From Lunularia cruciata (lineage: Eukaryota; Streptophyta; Marchantiopsida; Lunulariales; Lunulariaceae): 64,000 nt of DNA. How positions within the stretch are numbered: the first letter of the stretch is position 1; each line of letters opens with the position of its first letter. Below, piece by piece: positions 22,847-33,668 of this stretch. The DNA lies in NCBI GenBank assembly GCA_948567375.1, contig OX419761.1, positions 47,716,243-47,780,242 of the forward strand, in the 5' to 3' direction. A program made the position numbers and the translations under genes. The notes beneath the pieces were generated by a model. The model was not told the origin of the DNA, did no database searches, and worked only from the letters and a program-made list of their open reading frames with translations.

Positions 22847-22858
22847 ATTGCCCCCCTA
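22847..22858 (-). other. Polypurine tract of B1
   Basis: The minus strand reads TAGGGGGGCAAT immediately before the LTR start TGTGGCAC. This is the position and composition expected of the plus-strand primer of an LTR retrotransposon. B2 and B5 have the same feature at 44335 and 58741. Confidence 0.8.
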
Positions 22859-23032
22859 GTTGGCTGTTAGGTCCCTATAACTCCAAATAGCCATCTACTC
22901 CAAATAACCATCTACTCCAAGTATATGGTATACCCTATGATCGGCAAAGATCAAGAGGCCGGGTGCTATGGAGCCCCATCGTTAGTCGCTTGTCTGCAAT
23001 CTATACCATATGAAGAATGAACTAGCTATAGG

Positions 23033-23509
23033 TCAAGTACATCTAGGACATAACCACTATCCTTGAGGAACCACCGTGAGGGGACAAGTCATATATGCCA
23101 CATGCCATCCTTTTGAATAGCTATCACACACTAACATAGTAGCAGCTCCACCAAAAGAGCCACATAACATACACCTCAAGCCTGCACGTACAAGTGCCAA
23201 GCTTGGGTCCATAGTACCATCAATGTTTGGGAGGTGGCATGGTGCACAATTGCACACATGATCCTTCCAAACAACACCATCACGTCCTTCTAACACACGG
23301 ACTCCAGATGGCAAAACCTCACTCACTCTCAAGATAGTGCGGCCTGTCAAAACATCAAGTGTCATTGGTGCTATCTGTTGTAGATATACATAGTCACTTG
23401 GATGAAATCGATAGATCAAGGGTCTATAACGTCCTCCTTGAATATTAGCATAACGTGAGGTATCCCTATGCTGAGCAATTGCCAAGTTCTTAAAGGCCAT
23501 CGGCATCAC
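23033..23509 (-). pseudogene. B1 integrase C-terminus with PHD-finger-like module
   Basis: The frame reads RFHPSDYVYLQQ, RVSEVLPSGVRVLEGRDGV and WKDHVCNCAPCHLPNIDG, then a PHD-like module: CMLCGSFGGAATMLVCDS, GWHVAYMTCPLTVVPQG, an in-frame TAG (23057-23059), WLCPRC and a TGA stop. PHD fingers are Cys4-His-Cys3 zinc modules, many of which read histone H3 tails. In this copy the fourth Cys is Tyr and the HxxC Cys is Tyr, so decay has hit two ligands. It occupies the place where family A carries a chromodomain. Copies B2 and B5 support the call. Confidence 0.65.
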
Positions 23510-23539
23510 TCTCCAAAAGATCTTTGCCCGTTGAGAACA

Positions 23540-24630
23540 TGCTCTTACCTATACATCTGGATCATCCAAGTCCAAGACTACAATAGCATCTCAATGAATG
23601 GCTGTAGGTAAATTGGGATCTCTTCCATAGAGTAGAAAGTAAGGAGAGAAGGATGTTAAGAAGGCTTGCCGGCTGAACCAATAGCCCATGGCCAACCAAG
23701 GTAATTGGAGATCCCAATCTCCTAAGTGGCCTCTCTGCAAACCATACTTTTGCAATCCTCTCTTTATCGTCTGAACCACCTTAGGGTGATCTCGGGATGT
23801 AGTACAATGATCAATCAAAGCCTTGTCACACAAGACCTAAAACTCCCCCAAGAACTATGTACCTTGATCAGTCAAAACTTCAGCTAGTGCACCAAAATGA
23901 CTAAGAACTCGATTCAGGAACGAGTAAGCCGTCCCTTCACTGGACTTGTCAGAAGTGCCACCAATTCAATCCACTTGGAGAAGTGCTCCACCATCACCAA
24001 AACATATTGATGATGTCTCACAGTCAACAGTAAAGGTCCAACAAAGTCCAAACTCCAGCGGTAACCCAATCCCATGATAGGTAATGGGTGTAACTATGGT
24101 GTAGGAGCATTGAATGATGCTCTAACTTGGTCACAAACCACACATCTGGCAACAAACTATTGTACTTTGGTCTGCATATCGTGCCACCAATAGTGATTAT
24201 GGAGTAAGCTACATGTATGTTTTACTCCAAAATATCCTAGCTCCTCATGAGCATGACGGATCAATTGTAGTCCCTAAGATGGAAATGGTACTACTCTCAC
24301 TCTACCATCCTCCCATACACGCAAAAGGTGTTTGCACTCCAATCTGAACCGTCTGGCTTGCTGAAGAATTCAATCTCTCTCCTTGGCCCCAATTGTGCCA
24401 CCCACAACACCAATGCAAAGATAGTCCATCACTAAGATGTCCCCATGAATGTCTCGCTGAATTGTACCAATATCTTCACTCTTTGGATCTGTGATCTCAA
24501 TAACTCCTCATGTATGTGTTGAGAGAGATACCACCAAAGCCTTAGAAAATATACACAAAAAGGCCAATGCATGCCACCCTGGCACCATCTCCTCATCTAT
24601 CTTACCATGCCAACGTGCTCTGGTCTGATC
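23540..24630 (-). pseudogene. Integrase of B1
   Basis: Pieces in several frames match the cleaner copy in B5: zinc-binding part near 24110-24260, core with the Asp-containing blocks near 23840-24060, and LIDHCTTSRDHP followed by the region where B5 has DGLAERVVQTVKRGL. In B1 a short deletion near 23790 removes the ADGLAER block with the catalytic Glu, so this integrase is clearly dead. Confidence 0.8.
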
Positions 24631-26096
24631 CTACTGGCTAGGATATGGGTTTCTACTCAACCCATCTACATCATGGTTCACCACTCCAGGTCTGTGAACA
24701 ATTGTGAAATCATACGCTTGTAAAATCAAAGCCCATTGTGCAAGCTTCCCTAAAAGCTTGTTGGACTCCATCAACCACTTTAGCGGCTGATGATCAGTGA
24801 TGAGAGTGAAGGGGTTACCAAATAGGTAACATCGGAAATGTGCTACTGCCCAAACTGCTGCCAAGCACTCTCCCTCATATGAAATATACTTCACCTCCAC
24901 TAAATTGTTGGACCAACTAGCATAGAAGACCACAAACTCCTTCCCCTCATCATCATGCTGGGTGAGCACTACTCCAAGCTCCAACATACTCCAATCAGTA
25001 TAAACCTCAAATGGTCGTCTTCTATCAATCTCCTTAGAAATGGAGAAGATGTCAACCTCTCCTTGAGCTCTACAAAAGCTCTCTCCTGCTCATCTCCCCA
25101 ACACCACTCCTATGTAAGCTTGGTTAGCTTCATCAAGGCCTTGGCAATGGCACTAAATCCTCTAACATAACGGCAATAGAAGTTCACCAATCCAAGGAAT
25201 GCTTGCACTCTGCTCACATCCATAGATCAAAGAATACGTGCAATAGCTTCCACCTTGGTTTGCTGAACACCAAGTCCTCTAGGGTAGATAGTGTGACCCA
25301 AATACTCAACCTACTCATGGAAGAACCTACACTTCCCAAGATGTAATTTAAGTCCATGAGATCTCAACCTCTCAAACACCTCCAACAATTGTCGCTCATG
25401 CTCCTCCACAATAGTGCTATAAACTAAAATGTCATCAATATAGCACCAAGAAAAATCCAATCCAGCTAGGATCCTATCCATGATCCTCTGGAACTCAGCA
25501 TGAGCATTCTTTAACCCAAATGATAAGAACTTCCACTGATATAACACATCCTTGCCATGAGGATCAATAGCCCAAAATGTTGTCTTGGACTTATCTTCCT
25601 CCTTGATTGGCAATTGATGATATCCCGCTCGAAGATCCAAAGTACTAAAGACCTTTGCATGCCCAATCGTATCAAAAATCTCCTCCAGTGTAGGCATGGT
25701 ATACCGATCAGCCCTAGTTTGTTGGTTGACTGGACGGTAATCTCCACACATCTGCCTATCTGTGTAGTTGCCATGCATATCCTTCTTGGCTAGCATCACT
25801 ATAGCTTATGCATACTTTCCATGTGAGATCTCCACCAAACCAGCCTCAAAAAGGTCTCTACTCCGGCTCTGAAGCAATATCCTCTCCATGTCACTACAGC
25901 AATAAGGACATTGGAAAACTAGTGTATCGCTAGTCAGCTCAATCCTTATACCAGGTCCCTTCAGAGCACCCAAATCCTTCATACTAAAGTCAAAACAACT
26001 CGTGTAGCTCCTCAAGAACCTCCAAACTCTCAGTCTTTCCTCTCCTATAAGCTTGAGTCCAAGATTTGGCTCCCAAGTATCCTCTATAACTGTCAT
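24631..26096 (-). pseudogene. Reverse transcriptase and RNase H of B1
   Basis: RT motifs: MLAKKDMHGNYTDRQMCGDY, FSTLDLRAGYHQLPI, YQWKFLSFGLKNAHAEF and catalytic CYIDDILVYS. The upstream finger block (WRFLRSYTSCFDFSMKDLG) starts at 26096. RNase H follows with FVVFYASWSNNLVEVKYISY and HFRCYLFGNPFTLITDHQPL. Long stretches are open, making B1 one of the better-preserved B copies, but stops separate RT from RNase H and integrase. Confidence 0.9.
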
Positions 26097-26099
26097 AGG

Positions 26100-28008
26100 A
26101 GTGGAAGACGTATTGACTAGCTACTACATAGGGCTCTTGTGAGCAATAATGTCATGGCCCCGACCACTAGAGGTCCCAACCTCTGTGTGAAAAACTCCCT
26201 CTACTATGGGTACAAGCTCCACATGTCCTCTAGCTGCATCCCAAGTGGACCAAGGGTGTAATCCAAGTAGCCCACGCTCACCTGGATGGACTCCAAGTAG
26301 ACCACTCTCCCTAATAGCGACTGGCTGTGTCCCAAGAATACCATGTCCACTCGGTCCATCGCCCCTAGCATGTGCCTAAATCGTCTCAATAGGCACAAGG
26401 CTCACAAGTGTCTGAGTGGTGATGCATATCAAGTGCATCCTACGCTACTTTGCCAAACCAAGACTCACAATCCAGGTCAAACAATTCAGGTCCATAGCCT
26501 GACTTAACACCTGATGCCTGGATGCTTTTGATATTGCTAGAACAGTGGTAATATTAGTGCAAAAACCCATTGCATGCTCTCTTTCATCGGTGTTGGGCTC
26601 CACTAACTTCTATAATTGTGAGTCCCAAACAAGTTTAGGTCCTCCCTCTCAAAAAGCATGAGAGCATGGGAAACTCATAAGTGTGAAAAAAGTGGCTCTA
26701 GGCTGTCCAACTAGGTCCACCACTGCCATAGGTGACCTATCAGCCACTACCACTGTCTGAGATTGATGCCCAACATCCAAGATGTCATCAACAAGGATGT
26801 GGTCAAGTCACTGAATCCCATCATATGCATGCTGTAAAACCTCTCTGGGTAAGAGGTTTGTCCACCAAAGACAAAGACAATGAGCTCGTGATCCCACTCT
26901 TGTTGCATCCAAAAATACAAAAAGTCCCATCCAAGAATGGACCTGATGTGTACTCGCCACCACTTTGGTGCAAGAATCACCCATCAAAGGAACGTTCTCC
27001 AAAAAGTAAGTTGGAGAAATAGACTGATGAACCCGGAGATGTTGTAGTATCCATAGAATCTCCCAAAACACACCAGAACAAGAATCCTAAAGACCCAAAC
27101 CTCAGCCAACACGTGTATGTTCCTTACATGGCCATCCAAAAAGTGAACCAAGTGAACAGGCCCATGTCGCTGCAAATCATGTGCCTCTAGTAAGGAAATG
27201 TCTACTAGTAAGGCCTTCTGGTAACCTCTGACTACTGACATTGGTAATAACTCAAGATACTGGTAGGCCAAGTGTGCCACATGATATAAAGAGACTCGCC
27301 TAGCAATCTCATCTTGCTTCACATACAAGTACCTTTATACTCATATACCTGCCTGTAATACCTACTTGTAATTCTGGTGCTAATCCCACCAAACAACTCT
27401 AATATCCCCTCTACTGGATACTGCCAAGCAATGAGTGTGGTATCCAGAGGTGTCAAAGTAATCTACTCTAGAAGCTCATCCTCACACTCATCTACCGATG
27501 GTACAAAGGCTCCACTCCAAGCCTGTTGCACCAACTGATCTGCATGATGTTGCAATGCCTCTTCTGAACTCCACAATGGGACATCCAAGGTAGATGGAAC
27601 AATCCCACTTGTACTCCAAATCTGAGTGATCTCCTCAGGTATAGGAGTATCCTCTGCATGTGCGTTCCCCTCCAACAAGTCACCAGGCCAAGTAACTACA
27701 CCACTGAAAGCTAAAACTAAGGCTGCCATGGTCCTGGACTGTAGTGAGCCAAGACTACCACTACTGAAGCATACTGGTAAGCAACATACTCATCCCTCAC
27801 CAGACTGCCAACCTGGTCTATAGGAGGCTATCTCCTCCCAATAATCAATATTGAAACCCATGGGGTATAACACTACTCCCCCAACTAGAACATCATATGA
27901 CTCAGCTATTGTTGCAATAGCCTGAGCTCTCACCACCGAGCTATCAATCGGATGACCAGGCTAAACTTGGACAACAAGCTCTCCATGTGTGATGTACTAT
28001 GTTGAACC
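26100..28008 (-). pseudogene. Long protease-RT spacer of B1, unrecognised
   Basis: About 1.9 kb separate the protease from RT, where most gypsy elements have a short linker. The minus strand shows conserved blocks also found in B3, B4 and B5, for example LLEGNAHAEDTPIPEEITQI, STLDVPLWSSEEALQ, VASTHQVHSWM and LCLWWTNLLPREVLQHAYDG. I do not recognise a domain. The conservation between copies suggests it was coding in the ancestor and part of Gag-Pol. Stops break it here. Confidence 0.6.
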
Positions 28009-28013
28009 ACCAC
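28009..28013. other. Target-site duplication ACCAC, left of A2
   Basis: ACCAC precedes the A2 LTR and is repeated at 33664-33668. The uninterrupted B sequence GAACCACCACCTAGAG survives in B5 near 63905, confirming the insertion point. Confidence 0.92.
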
Positions 28014-28457
28014 TATAAAAGACCGAATCTGAGGAGAGAAATAAGAGAATGGAAACTCATATTGGGATACTTGAATGAGGGAAAACTCCAAATGCTTAGC
28101 ATGAGCTTTGGCTTTGGTATTTATAGGTAGCATACAAGGCCTTTGACAAGCTTCTCAAGAAGCTTCCTCAAGCCGCTTTCTTAGAGTGCAAGCCAAGTTA
28201 ACTAGGAAGCTTCTCAAGAAGCTTCCTTCTAGAAGCCGCCTACTTGGCATGCAAGCTAAGCTAGTTGGAAGCTTCTCAAGAAGGAAGCTTCTCAAGAAGC
28301 TTCCTTCTAGAAGCTACTTACTTGAGGTGCAAGCTAAGCTAGCCGGGAAGCTTCCCAAGAAGTTTCCTAGGTACTTTTGAAATATTCTAGGCTAATTTGT
28401 CTTATGTGCTACTTTGTAAGCCCGACTAACTTCATTGCTAAACTCCATATTGTTACA
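28014..28457 (-). repeat. 3' LTR of A2
   Basis: Begins TATAAAAGACC (first G of TGTAAAA changed) and ends TTGTTACA. Contains TATA box 28118-28127 and a longer run of GAAGCTTC palindromes than A1, including an extra AAGGAAGCTTCTCAAGAAGC unit near 28280-28300 that the partner LTR lacks. Confidence 0.9.
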
Positions 28458-30000
28458 TATTCCTCCACCGCTAGTTGGTGACATCCTCATCACCAAGGAA
28501 GCTTCAAATTCCTAGATGGCCGTTTGTGCATTCTGGATGTGAGAAAGAGGTTTCCATGTAGCATCATGGGGGGGGATACCCTTTCCAAAGGACCTTGTAC
28601 TCTGTATGTTGGCGACCGCCTCGTTGAATATGGCGACGCGCAAGGATACAATCAACTTTGTACTCCTCATGATCATTGATAGAGATAAGAAGAGGAGGAG
28701 GTTGGACTTAAGAGGAAAAGGAAGAGGGGTTAGGAACAAAGGGTTTCAACTTGGAAACATGAAAGACAGGATAGATACGCATGTGACAAGGCAAGGCAAG
28801 TCGATAAGCAACAAGAGAGACAATTTGGGTGATATCAAAGGGTCCTATCTAATTAGGGGCAAGTTTACAAACTTGGATATCAAGTGGGAGAGGGAGGTTA
28901 CTAGAGGATAGCATGACTCTATCACCAACTTCAAAGGTGAGATCACGACGATGGCGGTCCGCATATTGTTTTCGGCAACTCTGAGCAACAAGGAGGTGAG
29001 ACTTGGCTTGTTGGAGAGATTGGGATATAGTGGTCAAGAATGTGGAAGTATGAGGAACCTGAGATGGAGGGGGAGTAAGAAGAGAATCAAGAACAAGCGG
29101 ATCTTGGCTAAAATTGAGAAAGAAAGGAGAAAATCTCGTGCTTGCTTGTTTGCAATTGTTGTAGGCAAATTCTATAGCTACAAGATATTCATCCTAATTG
29201 GTATGGTGGACATTGACAAAGGCACTCAACATATCCTCCAATGCATGATTTGCACATTTGGTTTGTTCATCAGTTTGAGGATGATAGGCCATCGACAAAG
29301 CAAGCTTGGTGCCAAGTACCTGGAAGAGTGCTTGCCAAAACTTCCTAGTTAATCAAGGATCATGGTCGGAGATGAGTACACGTGGAATCCCATGATGCTT
29401 GAAGACATTGTTGAAGTAGATTTGCACTAAGGTTGGAGCATCCATGGTATCATAGGTTGGTGCCAAGTGGATTTTCTTACTAAGCTTATCCATAAACACC
29501 ACAATTGTGGTGTGTCCTTGTTTTGTCTTTGGCAAGGATGTGATAAGATCCAAGCTCATATGCTCCTAGTGAGTGGATGGAATGGTGAGTGGTTGAAGGA
29601 GTCTACTCAGCTTCTGGTTGCTAGCCTTGTTATGTTGGTGGCTCTCACACGATTGGACAAATTCTCAAACATCTCATGTCATGTTGGGCAACCACCATTA
29701 ACGTTGGAGGGTACCCAAGGTCTTGTCTACACCCATGTGACCAGCGATGGGTAAATCATGGGCTTCTTGAAGGCACACAAGTCAAAGATCACCTTTAACT
29801 AGAACATAGATCAGGTCCTCATGGAATAAAAGGCCCTCCTTGATGGAGAAGGTGTTGTACTCTTTATTGCATGCCGTAAGGCAACCATGTACCATTTGGA
29901 AGAAGAGATCTTGGTGTACAGCTGACTGAAATTTGTTTTGGACCTTGGAGTCAACTGACACCGTTGAAATTGCCACTGTGATGAGAGGAAGAGACTTCAA
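28458..30000 (-). pseudogene. Integrase and chromodomain of A2
   Basis: Integrase blocks: MSLDLITSLPKTKQGHTTIV (29353-29559) with the first Asp, VLISDHDP with the second, and a C-terminal part (LLVAQSCRKQYADRHRRDL, 28849-29037). The chromodomain region (28512-28740) is split between frames; pieces such as RSTKLIVSLRVAIFN are the shifted-frame shadow, and the TWEP-type ending is altered by a run of eight G's near 28568. Clearly inactive. Confidence 0.82.
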
Positions 30001-31396
30001 ATCAGGTCGTCGTGATAAAGCATCAGGGATGACATGGAATGGACCTAGTTTTTACTCAAGTTTGATGTCATATAGTTGGAGTTGTTCCTCCCATTGATGG
30101 TGTCGACTCTTCATGTGTTCCAAGTGTAAGGTCTGCAACAATGGTTTATGATCAGTTTGCATGATCACTTGTTTCCCCAAGAGGTAATGCCTCCATACCT
30201 TGGTGGCGTATACCATTGCCTCAATGTTCTTGATCTCAAGCAAAGTAGTTTTGTTCAGCCATATTGAGTCGGCAAGACACAAAGGCAATGAGATGGAGTC
30301 CATCTAGGAATTCTTGTTGTAGCACAACTCCAATTGCAAAGTTAGAAGCATCAAAATCAACCACATAGGGTAGTTGAGGATCATATGGTTGAAGAATGGG
30401 TCTTGAAGACACCATATGCTTTAACTTCTGGAATGCTTCTTCATGCTTGGTGGTCCATTGGATGCTTGAGTTCTTTCCAAAGAGGTCAGTCAATGGTGTA
30501 GCCACATGAGCATAATAATGGATGAATTGTCAATAAAAATTGGCCAATCCATTGAATGCTTGTACTTCTGTAGCATCCTTTGGGGTAGGCCAATCAGTAA
30601 TGGCCTTGATTTTCTCTTCTTCCATCTTGATCTCCTCTAATGAGACCTTATGACCCAAGAAGGTAACCTCTTTATGCCAAAAGACACACTTTGACTTCTT
30701 GCAGTAAAATTTCCATTATCGTAGTTGTCTTAGGAATTCTCCCACATGATTCACGTGTTTCACCTCTGTCTTGCTATAGATTAAGATATCATCCAAGAAC
30801 ACCACTACGCACCAATCCAATAGTCCATCCAACACCCAATGCATCTGATCCATGAAGACTGCTAGAGCATTAGTGAGTCCGAAGGGTAGAACTCTCTACT
30901 CAAAATGCCCATACTTGGTGCAAAAGGCAGTCTTTTGCACATCTTCTCTATCAATAGGAATTTGCCAATAGCCGCTACAAAGATCTAGCTTGGAAAAGTA
31001 GCGTGCTCCACTTAGTTGAGCAAGCAAGTCATCGATCTGAGGCAAGGGATATGCATTCTTCATGGTTTGATTATTGAGCCCACGACAATCAATACAAAAA
31101 CAAAGTCCTCCATCCTTCTTTGGAACAAATAGTACCGGTGCTCCCCAAGGAGAGGTACTATGTTGTATGAAGTCCTTCTCTAACAACTCTATAAGTGTTT
31201 TTTGCAACTCCTCTAACTCTTTTGGCGAGAGCCGATAGATCGGTCTACTCATTGGAGTACTCCCTGGCAACAGCTCAATCTTGAAGAGCATACCTTGATT
31301 GGAGGGTAATCCCTTTAGCAGATCATCCAGAAACACATCCGCAAACTCCTTAACTATCCGATCAACCATTGCTTGATGAGACTCTCGGTCGTCCAC
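30001..31396 (-). pseudogene. Reverse transcriptase and RNase H of A2
   Basis: RT frame 30896-31396 has [39 protein letters not shown] and [20 protein letters not shown]. The catalytic DD box lies downstream in another frame. RNase H (30052-30505) has VDFDASNFAIGVVLQQ and VWRHYLLGKQVIMQTDHKPL. Same family and order as A1. Confidence 0.88.
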
Positions 31397-31570
31397 AGAT
31401 TATTCTTGTGCAATCGGCTTGATCCACACCGCAAATACAGACTTATCTTCCTCCAAAGCTTGCTCTATGGCTGCTTTACTGACAAACTTCCCTTTTGGGG
31501 ACTCATCTCTCTTCCAAGCTTGCTCTCTGGTTGCCTTCTTGGCAAACTTCCCATCTTGGGACTCATCTCC

Positions 31571-32059
31571 CTACCAAGTTTGCTCTATGGCTACCTTCTC
31601 AACAAACTTCCCATCTTGGGACTGATGATTCTTAGGTGTCCTACTCAAAGGTACCAAACAACCTACTCGGAAATTCCTACCTTGGTGTTGTACTTGAATT
31701 TGGCGTCGGGTCCAATCAAATTGAACCTCATGATATTCAAGCCAAGGTAGACCCAAAATGATATCATAGTGTAGAAGTGCCACTACAAACCTCATACACT
31801 CCAAATACTCCTTCCCAATCTTGAAGGTAATAGGATGCGAGGTGCAGAATGCAGAACCCTTTCTACCATCTGCCATCATCAAACTACTTCCAATCACTAG
31901 CTTGATAGGAATATCCAATTCCTTTGCTACTTGCATAGACATGCAATTCTTTGAACTTCCAAAATCAACCAAAATCCTACAACCCCAATTAGATATCATA
32001 CCTTGCAAGTGAAGCAAACTTGCATGGGTTGAGCTTTCAATCCCATTGGAACTAATCAA
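31571..32059 (-). pseudogene. Aspartic protease of A2
   Basis: Open frame with CRILVDFGSSKNCMSMQVAK, where the catalytic DSG of A1 reads DFG, and YDIILGLPWLEYH. The Ser-to-Phe change in the active-site triplet would be expected to abolish activity. Confidence 0.82.
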
Positions 32060-33220
32060 GCTCCCAGTAGGCGGCTCAAAATCTCCTACTGGGATTCTTT
32101 GTTTCCTTGATCATTCTGCTCCACAACCTCCACCTAGGCAACTTGTTGAGGTCATCTATTCTTGAGTGGACATTCAGCAATACGATGCCCCAATTGGTGA
32201 CAATAAAAACAACCACCATTTTGTCACAATTTCTCTCTATCTACCATACCAAGTGGTCTTTGTTGAATGGCATCAATCTCCATTGGTGCTGGCTCCTCTA
32301 CTTGTGTGTAGTGTGTTGGTAGGCTTTGTGGAGGTCAAGGTCAAGGCCAAGTTGTTGCCACTAGGTAATCAAAACGTTTGGCCAACCGCATGGCTTCCTC
32401 CAAGTGTTGTGGCTCTTGCATGGTTACCTCTAATTTGGTTCTTTCCTTCAAGCCCCTCACAAATTGATCCAGAGCTTCACCTTCCAATATATAGGGAATT
32501 TGCATGATGGTATTTTGGAACTGGGTGATGTAACTTCTTATAGAGCCAATTTGTTTCAACTCTGCCAACTTATCTCGTGCAGCTCGTGTGGCATTTATAG
32601 CTTGGAACCAACTAATTCTTGCGCTCTTGAATTCTAACCATGTCAAGATTGGTACAACCATTTTTTGTTTAGCTTGCTTCACTCAGAATCTCCACCATAG
32701 CTTTGCTACTCCATCCAATTGGCTAGAAGCCAAGAGAATCTATTTTCACTCATCTTGTAGATTGGTAGCTTCAAAATCTTCATTGCGCCTATAAGATTCT
32801 TGCCTTCAAATACCTTGGGTTTAGGGAATCTGATCCAATCTTCTCCTTCTCAAATTGGTACTCTCTCCACCTGCTCTTGTCGTCAAAGATCTTGTTCATC
32901 CAACAATTGAGTAAGGTGTTCAATTTGTTGTTGCATAGCAAGGATAACATCGGGTATTGCCGCCATGGTTGCTACTCTATCACACCACCCCTAATCTATC
33001 TAATTTACTAATACATAGAAATAACATGTCCACCATTCTCCATAAGTTACAACCGGGAGCACCAAGGGTTCCTCAGATATGGTGATCATATGCAAAAAAT
33101 CTTGTCCAAAGTGCGAGGTGATGAATTGTGTGAAACAATGCTTGGGTAGTATTTGGATGCAAAAATCCCAATGGTTTGGTGGAAGTGGAGTTGGTGGTCC
33201 ATAAATTCTATCCATCCCAT
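32060..33220 (-). pseudogene. Gag of A2
   Basis: The capsid-like block reads AARDKLAELKQIGSIRSYIT and ALDQFVRGLKERTKLEVTMQ (32341-32682). The zinc-knuckle region near 32180-32240 is present but interrupted. The N-terminal part (32700-33220) is scattered over frames. Confidence 0.82.
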
Positions 33221-33224
33221 TCTT

Positions 33225-33237
33225 GCTCTGATACCAA
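33225..33237 (-). other. Primer-binding site of A2 (initiator tRNA-Met, perfect)
   Basis: Minus strand reads TTGGTATCAGAGC next to the 5' LTR, an exact match to the plant tRNA-iMet complement. Confidence 0.92.
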
Positions 33238-33663
33238 TGTAAAAGACCAAATCCAAGGAGAGAAATAAAAGAATGGAAACTCACACTAGGACACTTGAAT
33301 GAGGGAAAACTCCAAATGCTTAGCATGAGGTTTGGCTTTGGTATTTATAGGTAGCATACAAGGCCTTTGACAAGCTTCTCAAGAAGCTTCCTCAAGCCGC
33401 TTTCTTAGAGAGTAAGCCAAGTTAACTAGGAAGCTTCTCAAGAAGCTTCCTTCTAGAAGCCGCCTACTTGGCATGCAAGCTAAGCTAATTGGAAGCTTCT
33501 AGAAGCTTCCTTCTAGAAGCTACTTACTTGAGGTGCAAGCTAAGCTAGCCGGGAAGCTTCCCAAGAAGTTTCCTAGGTACTTTTGAAATATTCTAGGCTA
33601 ATTTGTCTTATGTGCTACTTTGTAAGCCCAACTAACTTCATTGTTAAACTCCATATTGTTACA
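33238..33663 (-). repeat. 5' LTR of A2, with a four-unit heat-shock element
   Basis: TGTAAAAGACC...TTGTTACA. The minus-strand TATA box is at 33342-33351. Upstream, four contiguous perfect pentamers GGAAG-CTTCT-AGAAG-CTTCC occupy 33491-33510, the best heat-shock-factor site in the window, with further GAAGCTTC palindromes between it and the TATA box. Confidence 0.92.
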
Positions 33664-33668
33664 ACCAC
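33664..33668. other. Target-site duplication ACCAC, right of A2
   Basis: Partner of 28009-28013; B1 protease sequence resumes directly after it. Confidence 0.92.

Larger units (their letters stand above)
28014..33663 (-). mobile_element. Family-A Ty3/gypsy chromodomain retrotransposon, copy A2 (full length)
   Basis: Second complete family-A element, about 5.65 kb, minus strand, inserted into the protease region of B1. Order and motifs repeat A1: 5' LTR 33238-33663, perfect tRNA-iMet primer site, gag, protease, RT, RNase H, integrase, chromodomain, 3' LTR 28014-28457. Both LTRs keep the TATA box and the heat-shock-type palindromes. Many frames are broken, but the element is younger than B1, which is younger than copia C. 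Confidence 0.93.

Noticed and set aside
22668-22859. Plus-strand 63-codon frame over the B1 LTR
   Set aside because: It recurs only because the LTR recurs (for example 58081-58187) and has no protein-like features.
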